Source: CAXMQZ01 sp963707075 (lineage in GTDB: Bacteria > Acidobacteriota > Thermoanaerobaculia > Multivoradales > JAHEKO01). From it: 64,000 nt of DNA. The DNA is taken from positions 1 to 64,000 of the forward strand of contig CAVPOX010000022.1 in assembly GCA_963707075.1 (NCBI GenBank). Reading direction: 5' to 3'. Shown in pieces: positions 25,942 through 33,393 of the stretch. The position numbers and the translations under genes were made by a program. Every line of letters begins with the position of its first letter. Position 1 is the first letter of the stretch. Under the pieces are notes generated by a model, which was not told the DNA's origin, ran no database searches, and was given only the letters and a program-made list of their open reading frames with translations.

Positions 25942-27455
25942 TGCGCGCGGTGATCTACTGCCGGGTCTCGACCAAAGAGCAGACCAAGAACCTGAGCCTG
26001 CCGGCGCAGAGGAAGGCGTGTGCACAGTTCTGCGAAGCGCAGGGATGGAAGGTCGACCGGGTCTTTGTCGAGCGTGGGGAGTCGGCCAAGACCCGAGACC
26101 GCACCGAGCTCAAGCGGCTGATGGATCACTGTCGGAAGAATCGAGGCCGGCTCGAGGTGGTCGTGGTCTATTCCCTCGATCGCCTGGCCCGCAGCAATCA
26201 CGATCACTTCGTGATCCGGGCCTTCCTGGCCGGACTGGGTGTGACCCTCCGATCCGTCTCCCAGCCGATCGACGAGAGTCCGACGGGGAAGCTCATGGAA
26301 GGCGTCCTGGCGGCGATCGCCCAGTTCGACAACGATCTGCGTGCCGAGAAGACCAGCCTCGGAATGAAGGAGGCTCTCAAGCGCGGCCGCTGGACCTTCC
26401 CAGCACCGCTTGGCTACCTGAATTCTCGCCTGCCCGACGGCACCAAGACTATTGAACCCGACCCTGAACGGGCACCTCTGATTCGACGTGCCTTCGAGCT
26501 CTACGCCTCCGGCCTTTACACCAAGCGAGAAGTCCTCGACCAACTCAGCGCTTCCGGGCTTCGCACCAAGCGAGGCGGCAAGGTAGGGCTCCAGAGCTTC
26601 GGCTACATGCTCAAACACCCTCTCTACGCCGGAAAGATCCGCAACGATGCCTGGGGCATCGACGTGGTGGGTGACTTCGAGCCCATTGTCGATGAGCACA
26701 CGTTCTTCCGCGTCCAGGCGATCCTCCGTCATTCGAAAGCCGCCGGAAAGCGCCATCGACGCCATCACCCGGACTTTCCGCTGCGACGGTTTGTCCGTTG
26801 CGGCGTCTGCGAGAACCCACTGACCGGAGGCTGGTCCCGCAGCAAGACCGGAAAGCGCTACGCCTATTACAACTGCCCGAAGTGCCGTGGCATCAGTGCC
26901 CGCAAGGAAGCTCTCGAGGAGCGATTCCTCGAGCTCCTGGAAAACTTGAAGCCCAAGCCTGAATACCTGGAAGCTCTCCGCGAGTCGGTCCTGGAGGTCT
27001 GGCGCGAGCGGGAGAGGCACCTCGAAGAGATCAAGCCGATCCTGCAACAGAAGCTTGCCACCCTCGAGGAGCAGAAGAAGCGGCTGGTGGAAGCGTTCGT
27101 CTACAAACAAGCGATTGACGAGCAGACCTACAAGAGCGAGCTCGACCGACTGCGGGCCGAGATCACAGTCACCCGAATCGAGCGCAACGACAGCGAGCTC
27201 GACGCACTCGATGTCGAGACCGTGCTCGAGTTCGCCGAGCACGTAGTGCTCAACGCGCGCCGCATGTGGAGCGAGTTTCCGCTCCAGCACCGCCGGCGCA
27301 TGCAGAAGGTCCTGTTTCCCGAAGGCCTGGTCTATGACGGCGGGGGATTTCGAACCCCGGTAACCTGCCTGTTCTTCAGGGACTTGGAGCGCTCGGAGAG
27401 CGAAGAGTATGAGTTGGTAGCGCGTACGGGATTCGAACCCGTGTTACCGGCGTGA
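25941..27455 (+). CDS. Large serine site-specific recombinase
   Basis: This 504-residue protein is a large serine recombinase, which inserts or excises DNA between att sites without host factors. The N-terminal resolvase domain has YCRVSTKEQ with catalytic Ser10 and the SLDRLARSNHDHF helix at about 78-90. The recombinase domain covers about 155-265. A zinc ribbon has CGVC at 287-290 and CPKC at 312-315. A long coiled coil follows (about 335-420). The length is normal for the family. The final ~14 codons overlap the 3' end of tRNA-Glu, which lies on the opposite strand, so that part of the protein (ARTGFEPVLPA) is encoded by tRNA complement. It is probably the integrase of the accessory region. 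Confidence 0.93.
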   Translation: MRAVIYCRVSTKEQTKNLSLPAQRKACAQFCEAQGWKVDRVFVERGESAKTRDRTELKRLMDHCRKNRGRLEVVVVYSLDRLARSNHDHFVIRAFLAGLGVTLRSVSQPIDESPTGKLMEGVLAAIAQFDNDLRAEKTSLGMKEALKRGRWTFPAPLGYLNSRLPDGTKTIEPDPERAPLIRRAFELYASGLYTKREVLDQLSASGLRTKRGGKVGLQSFGYMLKHPLYAGKIRNDAWGIDVVGDFEPIVDEHTFFRVQAILRHSKAAGKRHRRHHPDFPLRRFVRCGVCENPLTGGWSRSKTGKRYAYYNCPKCRGISARKEALEERFLELLENLKPKPEYLEALRESVLEVWRERERHLEEIKPILQQKLATLEEQKKRLVEAFVYKQAIDEQTYKSELDRLRAEITVTRIERNDSELDALDVETVLEFAEHVVLNARRMWSEFPLQHRRRMQKVLFPEGLVYDGGGFRTPVTCLFFRDLERSESEEYELVARTGFEPVLPA

Positions 27456-27490
27456 GAGGCCGGCGTCCTAAACCCCTAGACGAACGCGCC
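27415..27490 (-). tRNA. tRNA-Glu (CTC)
   Basis: The minus strand folds as a full tRNA: acceptor GGCGCGT (27490-27484) pairs with ACGCGCT. The D arm is GTCTAGGGGTTTAGGAC. The anticodon arm is CCGGC-CTCTCAC-GCCGG with anticodon CTC. The T arm is ACGGG-TTCGAAT-CCCGT, and CCA is encoded at 27417-27415. Its 3' end overlaps the recombinase gene on the other strand. It marks the change from accessory to core DNA. Confidence 0.95.
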
Positions 27491-27546
27491 ACAAGAGACT
27501 GCTTAAAGTAGCAAAAACCTCTCATGGCTGCAAACGACAAGAAAGG

Positions 27547-27630
27547 AAGATCGGGCACAGGCACCCATTTTTCAGGATCGTGTCGGCAGGCGGAACGAGT
27601 TCGGCAAAGAGGGCGCCTGTCCCCGATTTT
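27547..27630. repeat. Imperfect inverted repeat next to tRNA-Glu
   Basis: The 20-mer at 27547-27566 (AAGATCGGGCACAGGCACCC) is nearly the reverse complement of 27611-27630 (GGGCGCCTGTCCCCGATTTT), with 17 of 20 positions paired. The 44-bp interior has no ORF. Similar short repeats in other bacteria are non-autonomous mobile elements; here that is an inference. It touches the stop codon of the FAD oxidoreductase gene and might also act as its terminator. Confidence 0.5.
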
Positions 27631-29114
27631 CACAGGTCGGTGGCGAACAGGGTGCGATAGTGACGGTACCAATCGCTCTGGAAGCGCTCTTCGGGATCCC
27701 ACTCGCGCTTCTTGCGCAGAAACTCCCCTAGCTGAGGGTAGCAGAGGCGGACCTGATTGCGGGAGGCCCAACGATGGTAGGTCAGGAAGTAGCTGCCACC
27801 ATGGTCCACCGCCAGATCGATCAGCAGTCGAAACTGGTGCTGAGCCTGATCGATGCCCTCACGAGTATGCCGGACATGCAAGTTGAAAACGATACAGGCC
27901 CAGCTCTCGCGCGCCCAAGGCAGAAAGGTCACGGTGTCCTGCTCGATGAGACGCACCGTGCCGTAGATCAGGTTCACCTGTGCCGCACGGAAGGCTTCTG
28001 CCGCTGTGCCCATGAAAGAGGCAAGCCGGTCCCGGGGTACGTACACCTCTGTGATCATCTCCGTTCCTGACTCGTCCGAGCCGCTCCTCCTGTCGAGAAG
28101 CTCGTGGTAGTCGTCGAGATAGAGGCTCAGCTGGTGGGTGTCGGACCAGTAGACCTGGCCGGTGGTCGAGAGGTAGTAGCTCACATACTCGTCGAAGGCC
28201 CGTCTCTTGTCGAAGTGTGCCAGTTCGAGGAGCCGCTGCCAGGCGGCGCGCGGCAGCCTCCTTTGCCGCTTGGGCGCGCGAGCATCAACCGGTAACGGGC
28301 GGTAACACGAGAAGACCCCTGTCGTCAGATAATCCTCCGCGGTTTCGTCGGTCTTGAACTGGAAGTCTCCGAAAAGAAATCCCTCATCGATGCGATCTTG
28401 AAAGGCTCGTGCCAGGCCTTCAATCGAGCGCACCTCGACAACTCGCTCGATCTTTCGTCGCGGGTCCAACCGCAAGACCAACGAGTAGACAACGCCGAAT
28501 AGACCATAGCCTCCGATGACGAGAGAGAAAAGCTTCGGGTTCTCGGTTCGGCTGCAGCGATGGAACTCCCCCTGTGCGTCGACCAGAGAAAGCGACTCGA
28601 CGTCGCCGACGATGGGCTCGAGAGTGAGACCGCGGCCGTGAACATTCGACGCGAGGGCCCCACCGAGGGTAAGCCGGTCGGCACCGGTCTGCTTCTGGCG
28701 GATGCCCCATCGAACAGCGCCGCCCTTCTGGTGCTTGGTGCACCAGTCGACGAGCTCCGGCCACTCGATGCCGGCCTGAACCTCGACAAGGCCGCGATCC
28801 GGATCGAAGTCCAGCACACGATTGAGGTCGCGAATGTCCAGGTTGAGGGTGTCGGTGCCGAACTGTTGCCCACCCATCGCGTGCCGTCCTCCTGAGATCG
28901 AGATCGCTAGGTCCTGGCGTCCCGCCTCCCGGATCGACGCCACGAGCTCATCGGGACCTCTGGGGCGCGCCAGGCGGGCAACTCGTGTCGCATTGAGCTG
29001 CGAGTGGATGTCATTGAGGACGACCGGGCCTGACGAATGCTCATCTCTGCGGCAAGCCAGCGGCAGAAGGGTCGCCGCTGCACCGATCTCGAGGAGCTGT
29101 CGTCTCGATAGCAC
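27630..29114 (-). CDS. FAD-binding oxidoreductase (FAD_binding_4/PCMH), exported lipoprotein-like
   Basis: This 494-residue protein has an N-terminal signal with twin arginines (MLSRRQLLEIG) and a lipobox-like PLACR at about 18-22, so it is probably exported and lipid-anchored. The PCMH-type FAD domain spans about 45-225, with ISISGGRHAMGGQQFG (71-86), the usual site of FAD contact, and LTLGGALASNVHG. The C-terminal half is a substrate/FAD-oxidase cap. Such enzymes oxidise alcohols, lactones or related compounds using FAD. The substrate cannot be told from the sequence. It is transcribed alone, convergent with the recombinase side and divergent from the amidase gene. Confidence 0.85.
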   Translation of the reverse strand: MLSRRQLLEIGAAATLLPLACRRDEHSSGPVVLNDIHSQLNATRVARLARPRGPDELVASIREAGRQDLAISISGGRHAMGGQQFGTDTLNLDIRDLNRVLDFDPDRGLVEVQAGIEWPELVDWCTKHQKGGAVRWGIRQKQTGADRLTLGGALASNVHGRGLTLEPIVGDVESLSLVDAQGEFHRCSRTENPKLFSLVIGGYGLFGVVYSLVLRLDPRRKIERVVEVRSIEGLARAFQDRIDEGFLFGDFQFKTDETAEDYLTTGVFSCYRPLPVDARAPKRQRRLPRAAWQRLLELAHFDKRRAFDEYVSYYLSTTGQVYWSDTHQLSLYLDDYHELLDRRSGSDESGTEMITEVYVPRDRLASFMGTAAEAFRAAQVNLIYGTVRLIEQDTVTFLPWARESWACIVFNLHVRHTREGIDQAQHQFRLLIDLAVDHGGSYFLTYHRWASRNQVRLCYPQLGEFLRKKREWDPEERFQSDWYRHYRTLFATDL

Positions 29115-29201
29115 CAGAAAGGCCCTCTGATCCGATGTTACACGTCGCAGTAGCCCAACGACCGGCCCGGAGACCGGCCGTTCGCTGATATTCTCCCTGC
29201 C

Positions 29202-30743
29202 GTGAACGCCACTCGCTGGACTTCGGTGCTGGTCCTCGTCCTTTCCTGTTTAGTGCTCCCACTTTGGGCTGCAGACCCGGTCGAGGAGGAAGAGGCCTTG
29301 CCCATCTATGACTCCGGGGTAGCCACGCTCGATCTGGGGCCCGACCGTCGGTTCCCTGTCGGCTACGCGGTGACCGGTATCGGACCGACCTTCACTCTGC
29401 ACTCGATGGTGGCCCACCTCGGGGGAGCACTCAAGCTGGGACCGATGAATCAGGCTCATGAATTGACGGTAGCGGGCACAACGTTCATTTTCGGCCCCGC
29501 CAGCGCAGCGGTGACAGCTGGCACCGAGATCTACTCCCTGTCGCAGCGCCCCATCGTCGGAGCGGATGGCGTGAAAGTGCCGATCGACCTGCTGGAGACT
29601 GTGTACGGCGAACAGCTCAGCTATGACTTCGAGTGGAATCAGGCGGACCGCACCCTGACCGTACGCAAGTTACCCGCGCGCCAGATCACCGTCGATCTGG
29701 ACCTGGTCCATCTCCAGGGTGTGACGACGGTCGTCCTGCAGTTTCCCCAACGACCGAGATACCGTGTCAGGCAATCCCCCGGACAGGTTTCCGTGGAGTT
29801 GATCGGTGACAGCCTGACTGGCTCGAACCGCACCAGCACTGGAGACGAGCTGGTCAGAGAGATTCTGCAGACGCCGCAAGGTATCCGGTTGGTACTCGCG
29901 CCCAACACCGAGGCCAACGACTACACATTGCAAAATCCCTTTCGGCTCGTGTTCGACGTTTATCGCTCGACGACCGCCGCCGCGGTACCGCCGCCCGATT
30001 TGCCCACAACCCCGACCCGCAGCGACAGGATCCAGACGATTGTCATCGATCCGGGCCATGGGGGCGAGAATACCGGGGCCAGGGGCTCGACAGGTACCGA
30101 AGAGAAGGAGATCACTCTGCAGCTCGCACAGACGTTGCGCTCACGGCTCGTTGAGCGCCTGCCGGTGCGTGTCGTCCTCACTCGCACCGAAGATGTCGAT
30201 CTGCCCCTCGACACCCGCACGGCCATTGCCAACCAGCAGAAGGCCGATCTGTTCATTTCCCTCCACGTCAACTCGGTCCCGGGGCCCAGCGCTCATGGCG
30301 CTGAAACCTACTTTCTGAGTCTTGAAGCCAGCGATGAAGGTGCCGAGCGGGCCGCCGCGATGGAGAACAGTGTCGACCCGGTGCCAGCCGGGGACGGCGA
30401 CCCCCTGTACGACCTGCAACTCATACTCTGGGACCTGGCTCAGTCCCATTATCTTGGAGAAAGTCAGAGTCTCGCCCGCCTGATTCAAGAGGAGCTGAAT
30501 GAAACCCTCAGTCTGACCGACCGCGGCGTCAAACAGGCTCCGTTCCGCGTGCTCGTGGGAGCAGCGATGCCGGCTGTGCTGGTCGAGTGTGGTTTCCTGA
30601 GCAATCCGGAAGAGGAAGCCAAACTGCTGGATCCGGCCTATCGGGCTCAACTCGTCGAGGCGTTGATCCGAGCCGTACTGCGTTACCGGGCGCAAAAGGA
30701 AGGGAGTCCAATCCCGGTTTCGGCTGGTGAGGCGATCCAATGA
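29202..30743 (+). CDS. N-acetylmuramoyl-L-alanine amidase with AMIN domain (AmiC-like)
   Basis: The enzyme cuts the amide bond between MurNAc and the stem peptide, for cell separation and peptidoglycan turnover in the periplasm. It has a signal peptide (WTSVLVLVLSCLVLPLWA). Beta-rich AMIN-like sequence covers about 30-260. The Amidase_3 domain covers about 280-500, with the zinc site pieces IDPGHGGE (282-289), EEKEITLQLA, LFISLHVNS and VLVECGFLSNPEEE. The 513-residue length is normal for AMIN-Amidase_3 proteins. The start GTG at 29202 lacks a clear ribosome binding site. Its stop overlaps the GerMN gene (ATGA). Confidence 0.92.
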   Translation: MNATRWTSVLVLVLSCLVLPLWAADPVEEEEALPIYDSGVATLDLGPDRRFPVGYAVTGIGPTFTLHSMVAHLGGALKLGPMNQAHELTVAGTTFIFGPASAAVTAGTEIYSLSQRPIVGADGVKVPIDLLETVYGEQLSYDFEWNQADRTLTVRKLPARQITVDLDLVHLQGVTTVVLQFPQRPRYRVRQSPGQVSVELIGDSLTGSNRTSTGDELVREILQTPQGIRLVLAPNTEANDYTLQNPFRLVFDVYRSTTAAAVPPPDLPTTPTRSDRIQTIVIDPGHGGENTGARGSTGTEEKEITLQLAQTLRSRLVERLPVRVVLTRTEDVDLPLDTRTAIANQQKADLFISLHVNSVPGPSAHGAETYFLSLEASDEGAERAAAMENSVDPVPAGDGDPLYDLQLILWDLAQSHYLGESQSLARLIQEELNETLSLTDRGVKQAPFRVLVGAAMPAVLVECGFLSNPEEEAKLLDPAYRAQLVEALIRAVLRYRAQKEGSPIPVSAGEAIQ

Positions 30744-31318
30744 ATCGGCGCACCGCCTCCATGGTGGCGACCGCCGTACTGATATCGGTTGTCGCCATCC
30801 TCATCGGCTGGCAGGTAGGTCGAAGCAGGCGTGCTCCTGAAGAGACTCCGACACTGGACGCCATGACGCCTCAACCAGCAGACGGACCCACCACATCGGT
30901 AAAGCTCTATTTCGCCGGCCATGACCGTCAACTCCACAGCGAACAGCGTGAGATTCCCGTGCAGAAGGACCTGGTGACCCATCTCGGACGTGTGGTCGAG
31001 GAGTTGCTGGCTGGACCGGTGAGCGAGGATTTCCTTCCCGCGCTTCCACCCGGTATGACCGCCAGCTGGGTCCACATCAACGAAGCCGGCGTTGTCTACG
31101 TCGATCTCCAGTTCGCGGGAGAGGGACCCTTCCCCGCCTGGGGCTCTCGCCATGAAATGTTGGCGGTCTTCAGCGTGGTCAATTCGCTATTTGCCAACAC
31201 ACCTGAGATCACCTCGGTCGTACTATTGCGCGACGGCCAGCAGGAACCGACTTTCGCCGGACATCTGGATACCAGTCGCCCGCTCCACGCCAACACCCAA
31301 CTCGTCGCCACCCAGTGA
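30740..31318 (+). CDS. GerMN-domain membrane protein
   Basis: The 192-residue protein has an N-terminal membrane anchor (MVATAVLISVVAILIGWQVG) and a GerMN (sporulation/germination) domain at about 50-180, with VKLYFAGHD, RVVEELLAGPVSEDFLPALPP and VYVDLQFAG as visible family pieces. GerMN domains are presumed peptidoglycan- or protein-binding and often sit beside amidases, as here: the start overlaps the amidase stop by 4 bp. Its own stop TGA lies inside the left arm of the 32-bp inverted repeat that follows. Confidence 0.85.
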   Translation: MNRRTASMVATAVLISVVAILIGWQVGRSRRAPEETPTLDAMTPQPADGPTTSVKLYFAGHDRQLHSEQREIPVQKDLVTHLGRVVEELLAGPVSEDFLPALPPGMTASWVHINEAGVVYVDLQFAGEGPFPAWGSRHEMLAVFSVVNSLFANTPEITSVVLLRDGQQEPTFAGHLDTSRPLHANTQLVATQ

Positions 31319-31440
31319 CAGGATACAGGTTTCAAGAATTTGAACCTTGCGAGAGAACGCTGGTCGCTTTATGTTGGGTCAGAAGAACCTGAGATTGTCC
31401 CGTCACCCGGTTCAAATTCTTGAAACCTGTATCCTGTCAC
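31315..31440. repeat. 126-bp MITE-like element with perfect 32-bp terminal inverted repeats
   Basis: 31315-31346 is the exact reverse complement of 31409-31440 (32 of 32); each arm starts GTGACAGGATACAGG. The 62-bp interior has no ORF. It fills the gap between the GerMN stop (TGA inside the left arm) and the RNase PH start (ATG at 31445). As RNA it would form a very stable hairpin, so it may also limit read-through into rph. There is no U-run, so it is not a standard intrinsic terminator. Confidence 0.85.
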
Positions 31441-31444
31441 CAAT

Positions 31445-32266
31445 ATGAAACGTGCCAACGACAGAGCTGTTGATGAGTTGCGACCGGTCCGCATCGAAAC
31501 CGGTGTAATGAAGTTCGCCCAAGGGTCGGCCCTGATCGAAACCGGAGACACCCGGGTCCTGGTCTCGGCGACGCTGGAGCGCCGCGTCCCTCCCTTCCTG
31601 ATCAACTCTGGCAAGGGCTGGGCAACCGCCGAATACAGCATGCTTCCCTGTGCTACTCCAGGACGGTCGACCCGCGAGGTCTCCAGGGGTCGCCCCTCGG
31701 GGCGCAGCTCGGAAATCCAGCGGCTCATTGGCCGCAGTCTACGCGCGGTCCTCGATCTCGAGGCCCTCGCCGAGCACACCCTGACAATCGACTGCGACGT
31801 GCTGCAAGCGGATGGCGGCACCCGGACGGCGAGTATCACCGGCGCCTACGTCGCGGCCGCTCAGACCCTGGCTCAGGCCCTCCTGCAACGCGACCTGCAA
31901 CGCTGGCCTCTTGTTGGCCAGGTGGCCGCCATCTCCGTCGGCATCGTCGACGGTGTGCCCTTGCTCGATCTCGACGCACCCGAAGACCAGTCCGCCGAAG
32001 TGGATATGAACGTCGTCGCCACCGCTGACGGCAACGTCGTCGAGATTCAGGGCACCGGCGAGGCGCGCAGCTTCAGCAGGCCGGAACTGGATCGATTGGT
32101 CGATCTCGCCCTGGGAGCAGTGCCCGATCTCGCCCGCTTCCAGAGAGAGGCTTTGGCTGAGACTCTCGAAGAGATCGAGGGGGCACGCAGCGGCAGCGGC
32201 AAGGTCGCAGCCCAGCCCAAGGACGAAGGAGACTTGTGGGGTAAACCCCCGACCTCTACAGAATAA
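31445..32266 (+). CDS. rph: Ribonuclease PH
   Basis: RNase PH is a phosphorolytic 3'-5' exoribonuclease that trims tRNA 3' ends. Family motifs are strong: MKRANDRAVDELRPVRIETG at the start, GSALIETGDTRVLVSAT (28-44), GWATAEYSMLP, GRSSEIQRLIGRSLRAV (about 85-101) and TIDCDVLQADGGTRTASITGA (about 114-134). The last ~30 residues extend beyond the usual end as a Gly/Ser/Lys tail, so 273 residues is slightly long. The gene ends convergently with the DUF1573 gene, overlapping it by 11 bp. The inverted-repeat element lies immediately upstream. Confidence 0.96.
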   Translation: MKRANDRAVDELRPVRIETGVMKFAQGSALIETGDTRVLVSATLERRVPPFLINSGKGWATAEYSMLPCATPGRSTREVSRGRPSGRSSEIQRLIGRSLRAVLDLEALAEHTLTIDCDVLQADGGTRTASITGAYVAAAQTLAQALLQRDLQRWPLVGQVAAISVGIVDGVPLLDLDAPEDQSAEVDMNVVATADGNVVEIQGTGEARSFSRPELDRLVDLALGAVPDLARFQREALAETLEEIEGARSGSGKVAAQPKDEGDLWGKPPTSTE

Positions 32267-33281
32267 CGCCCTTGACGTTGACCTCGATGGTCGGTTGCTT
32301 GGAGCTGTTGGTGGTGATGGTGACCAGACCTTCGAAGTCGCCTTTGTCCATCCCAGGCTGCAGAGTCAGGAGAACCTTGTAGAGACGACCCTCTTCGAGA
32401 GGTTCGATCTCGGCCTTCAGACCATCGATATCGGTAGAGACCTCACTGAGTCCAACCGCATTGGCACTCAGGTTGCGAATCTCCAGACTGGCCGTCTGTG
32501 GCTCAGTCAGCTCACGGCGCCCGAAATCGGCGATCCGCGGCGTGACCGACATCACTGGACGTACAAACCCCGAGACGGGGATTCGCATGGTCTTCAACTT
32601 CGGATGATTGGTGGTCAGGACAATGAAGTCGGCCATCGGACCGACCGGTGCGTTCTTGTCGAGATCCACCTCGATCTGCCACTGCCGTCCATCGACGCCG
32701 CGCAACCGCTCACCTTCCTCTGCCTCCCGGTAGGAGACCTTGACGAAGCCGTAAGGGGACTCGACCTTGCGGATCTCGAGATCGGGATACTCCTCCGACC
32801 AGACCGATTGCACGCTGGTCTTCTGGGGCTCGCCATATACCGCGACAAATCTGGCGTAACCGGGGTCGACCTCCACCTGCGAGCGGACATTGGCCTTCAT
32901 CACCAGGTCGATCTGCGGATTCTCGGCATCGTCGGTGAAGACCCGCACCGACTTGGCAATGCCACCCTTGAAATTGCGCGTGTCCACCGTCGCGGTGATT
33001 TTGCCCTCTTCACCGGGCGCGATGGTCTTGTCGAAGTCGGCCACGGTACAGCCACAACTCGGTTTGACCTCCGTGATGTTCAGCGTGACCTCTCCGGCAT
33101 TGCGAATCCTGAACTCGTGAGTGATCCGTTGCCCTTTGTTGACGACACCAAAGTCCTTGATGGTTTCGAGGGCAACGGCTGTCGGACCAGAGGACTCGGC
33201 TTGATCTGCAAATACCGCTCCACCGCTGATGGTCAGAGTCAGTAGAAACAACACGGTCCAGGCTCTTGAATACCACTTCAT
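32256..33281 (-). CDS. DUF1573 secreted protein
   Basis: This 341-residue exported protein has a signal peptide (VLFLLTLTISGGAVFA) and a first DUF1573 domain at about 30-140, with the signature FGVVNKGQRITHEF and KPSCGCTVADF. A second Ig-like region covers about 230-335 (ITTNSSKQPTIEVNVKG). The two close cysteines in PSCGC are invariant in the family. The function of DUF1573 is unknown; ASPM/MSP-like Ig folds suggest a binding role in the envelope. It is monocistronic and divergent from mpl, with 112 bp between the two start codons. Confidence 0.85.
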   Translation of the reverse strand: MKWYSRAWTVLFLLTLTISGGAVFADQAESSGPTAVALETIKDFGVVNKGQRITHEFRIRNAGEVTLNITEVKPSCGCTVADFDKTIAPGEEGKITATVDTRNFKGGIAKSVRVFTDDAENPQIDLVMKANVRSQVEVDPGYARFVAVYGEPQKTSVQSVWSEEYPDLEIRKVESPYGFVKVSYREAEEGERLRGVDGRQWQIEVDLDKNAPVGPMADFIVLTTNHPKLKTMRIPVSGFVRPVMSVTPRIADFGRRELTEPQTASLEIRNLSANAVGLSEVSTDIDGLKAEIEPLEEGRLYKVLLTLQPGMDKGDFEGLVTITTNSSKQPTIEVNVKGVIL

Positions 33282-33393
33282 TTCTTCACCTCTCTCAGGG
33301 GGCTTCGACTATCATCCGAACGCCCCGGGCTGTCAATAGCAGATGCTATACTCCCGATCTCCCACAGCCAAACTCTCGAGGCTGTAACCTTCC

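Noticed and set aside
25836..27290. Minus-strand frame of 484 codons opposite the serine recombinase
   Set aside because: Shadow frame; Leu/Glu-rich composition from reverse reading of a high-GC gene, and no domain.
27340..27370. A GGGGATTTCGAACCCC-like stretch inside the recombinase gene that looks like a tRNA T arm
   Set aside because: No acceptor or anticodon arms flank it, and it encodes the normal C-terminal DGGGFRTPVTC segment of large serine recombinases.
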